DNA of 32,348 nt from Candidatus Wirthbacteria bacterium (lineage in GTDB: Bacteria; Patescibacteriota; CG2-30-54-11): assembly GCA_903889905.1 (NCBI GenBank), contig CAISZI010000060.1:1-32348 (forward strand). Reading direction: 5' to 3'. Shown piece after piece: positions 32,128 to 32,348 of this stretch (position 1 is its first letter; each line of letters opens with the position of its first letter). Under the pieces are notes generated by a model. That model was not told where the DNA came from. It did not search any database and was given only the letters and a program-made list of their open reading frames with translations. The translations under genes were made by a program, and so were the position numbers.

Positions 32128-32290
32128 GTCAGTTTAGTCGCGGGCTACAGACAGTGAGCTGGACCCAAGTGCAAACCAGCAAGGCCCAATGCGGCGCTCC
32201 CCACTGATAATTTTAGCAGCGGTGCTCTATAGCCGACACGAGTGTCTGCGCAGGCAGGCAATTAAGGTGGTACCACGATGCTTTCGTCCT
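32128..32290 (+). promoter_or_regulatory. T-box riboswitch leader
   Basis: The T-box core AAGGTGGTACCACG (32264-32277) is followed by CTTTCGTCC (32281-32289), the usual distal partner. Upstream, CAGTGAG and CACTGA bracket a stem I with an apical CTGG...AGTGCAAA...CCAG loop. T-boxes sense uncharged tRNA and control synthetase or amino-acid genes; the target lies beyond the window. The specifier codon should be within about 32181-32202 (region GCCCAATGCGGCGCTCC), but I could not fix it. Confidence 0.85.
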
Positions 32291-32298
32291 TTTATTGC

Positions 32299-32342
32299 GT
32301 CGTAGAAAACCCCTGGCTTTTAAGCCAGGGGATGAATACGAC
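32299..32342. repeat. perfect palindrome CCCCTGGCTT/AAGCCAGGGG at the window edge
   Basis: A 10-pair stem with a two-base loop (32310-32331) is flanked by GTCGTA (32299-32304) and TACGAC (32337-32342), which pair across symmetric five-base internal loops. It follows the T-box core directly. It resembles subterminal hairpins of IS200/IS605-type elements, but no transposase or TnpB gene is in the window, and no U-run follows. Confidence 0.55.
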
Positions 32343-32348
32343 ACCTTA

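Noticed and set aside
1-32348. Alternative code with TGA as Gly or Trp, as in some candidate phyla
   Set aside because: TGA ends several well-defined genes (binding protein at 19634-19636, DUF4446 gene, nadA) at family-appropriate lengths.
1-32348. CRISPR array, prophage or tRNA genes
   Set aside because: No regularly spaced direct repeats, no phage genes and no cloverleaf with a TTCRA-type arm were seen on reading; the repeats present are palindromic and irregularly dispersed.

Overview
The window looks like chromosomal DNA from an uncultivated bacterium using the standard genetic code: TAA, TAG and TGA all end convincing genes. Base composition is near balanced by eye. Gene content (tandem bacterial PH-domain proteins, bactofilin, DUF4446, a YfhO-like giant, many short orphan membrane proteins) recalls candidate-phylum genomes. 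However, complete nadBCA, argG/argH, an FMN riboswitch and a T-box are more than a minimal symbiont usually carries. I do not assign a phylum.

Layout. (1) 73-4851: arginine block argG, a GNAT-like protein, an M20 deacylase and argH, all on +, with palindromic repeats in the gaps. (2) 4852-6050: a hairpin repeat, two extended -10 promoters around a terminator, and an orphan gene. (3) 6077-9022: a phosphohexomutase and an orphan gene on -, divergent from lexA, which meets a small membrane protein gene tail to tail. (4) 9130-13174: a + run of DUF4446, bactofilin, a degenerate lipid-kinase-like protein and a YfhO-like membrane protein (cell-envelope theme). (5) 13387-17416: mutS and two PH-domain membrane proteins. 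(6) 17468-20766: an FMN riboswitch leader, then ABC permease, binding protein, and an ABC ATPase fused to a riboflavin kinase domain. (7) 20770-21790: a 67-residue orphan and a histidine phosphatase. (8) 21787-26246 on -: a dikinase-like phosphotransferase and an AsnB-type amidotransferase. (9) 26518-28374: mutL. (10) 28534-32096: nadB, nadC, nadA (aspartate to nicotinate mononucleotide). (11) 32093-32348: a T-box leader with its own promoter and a perfect palindrome at the window edge; the controlled gene lies outside.

The most interesting unit is region 6. The riboswitch senses FMN, the transporter resembles RibXY-type riboflavin importers, and its ATPase carries a C-terminal flavokinase domain with the GRxxGFPT motif and a candidate catalytic Glu. 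Import and phosphorylation to FMN may therefore be physically coupled, with FMN closing the loop through the leader. A second theme is heavy invasion by small palindromic repeats: they fill gaps, sit inside the riboswitch leader, and appear to have been absorbed into the coding sequence of mutL and the 3' end of argG.
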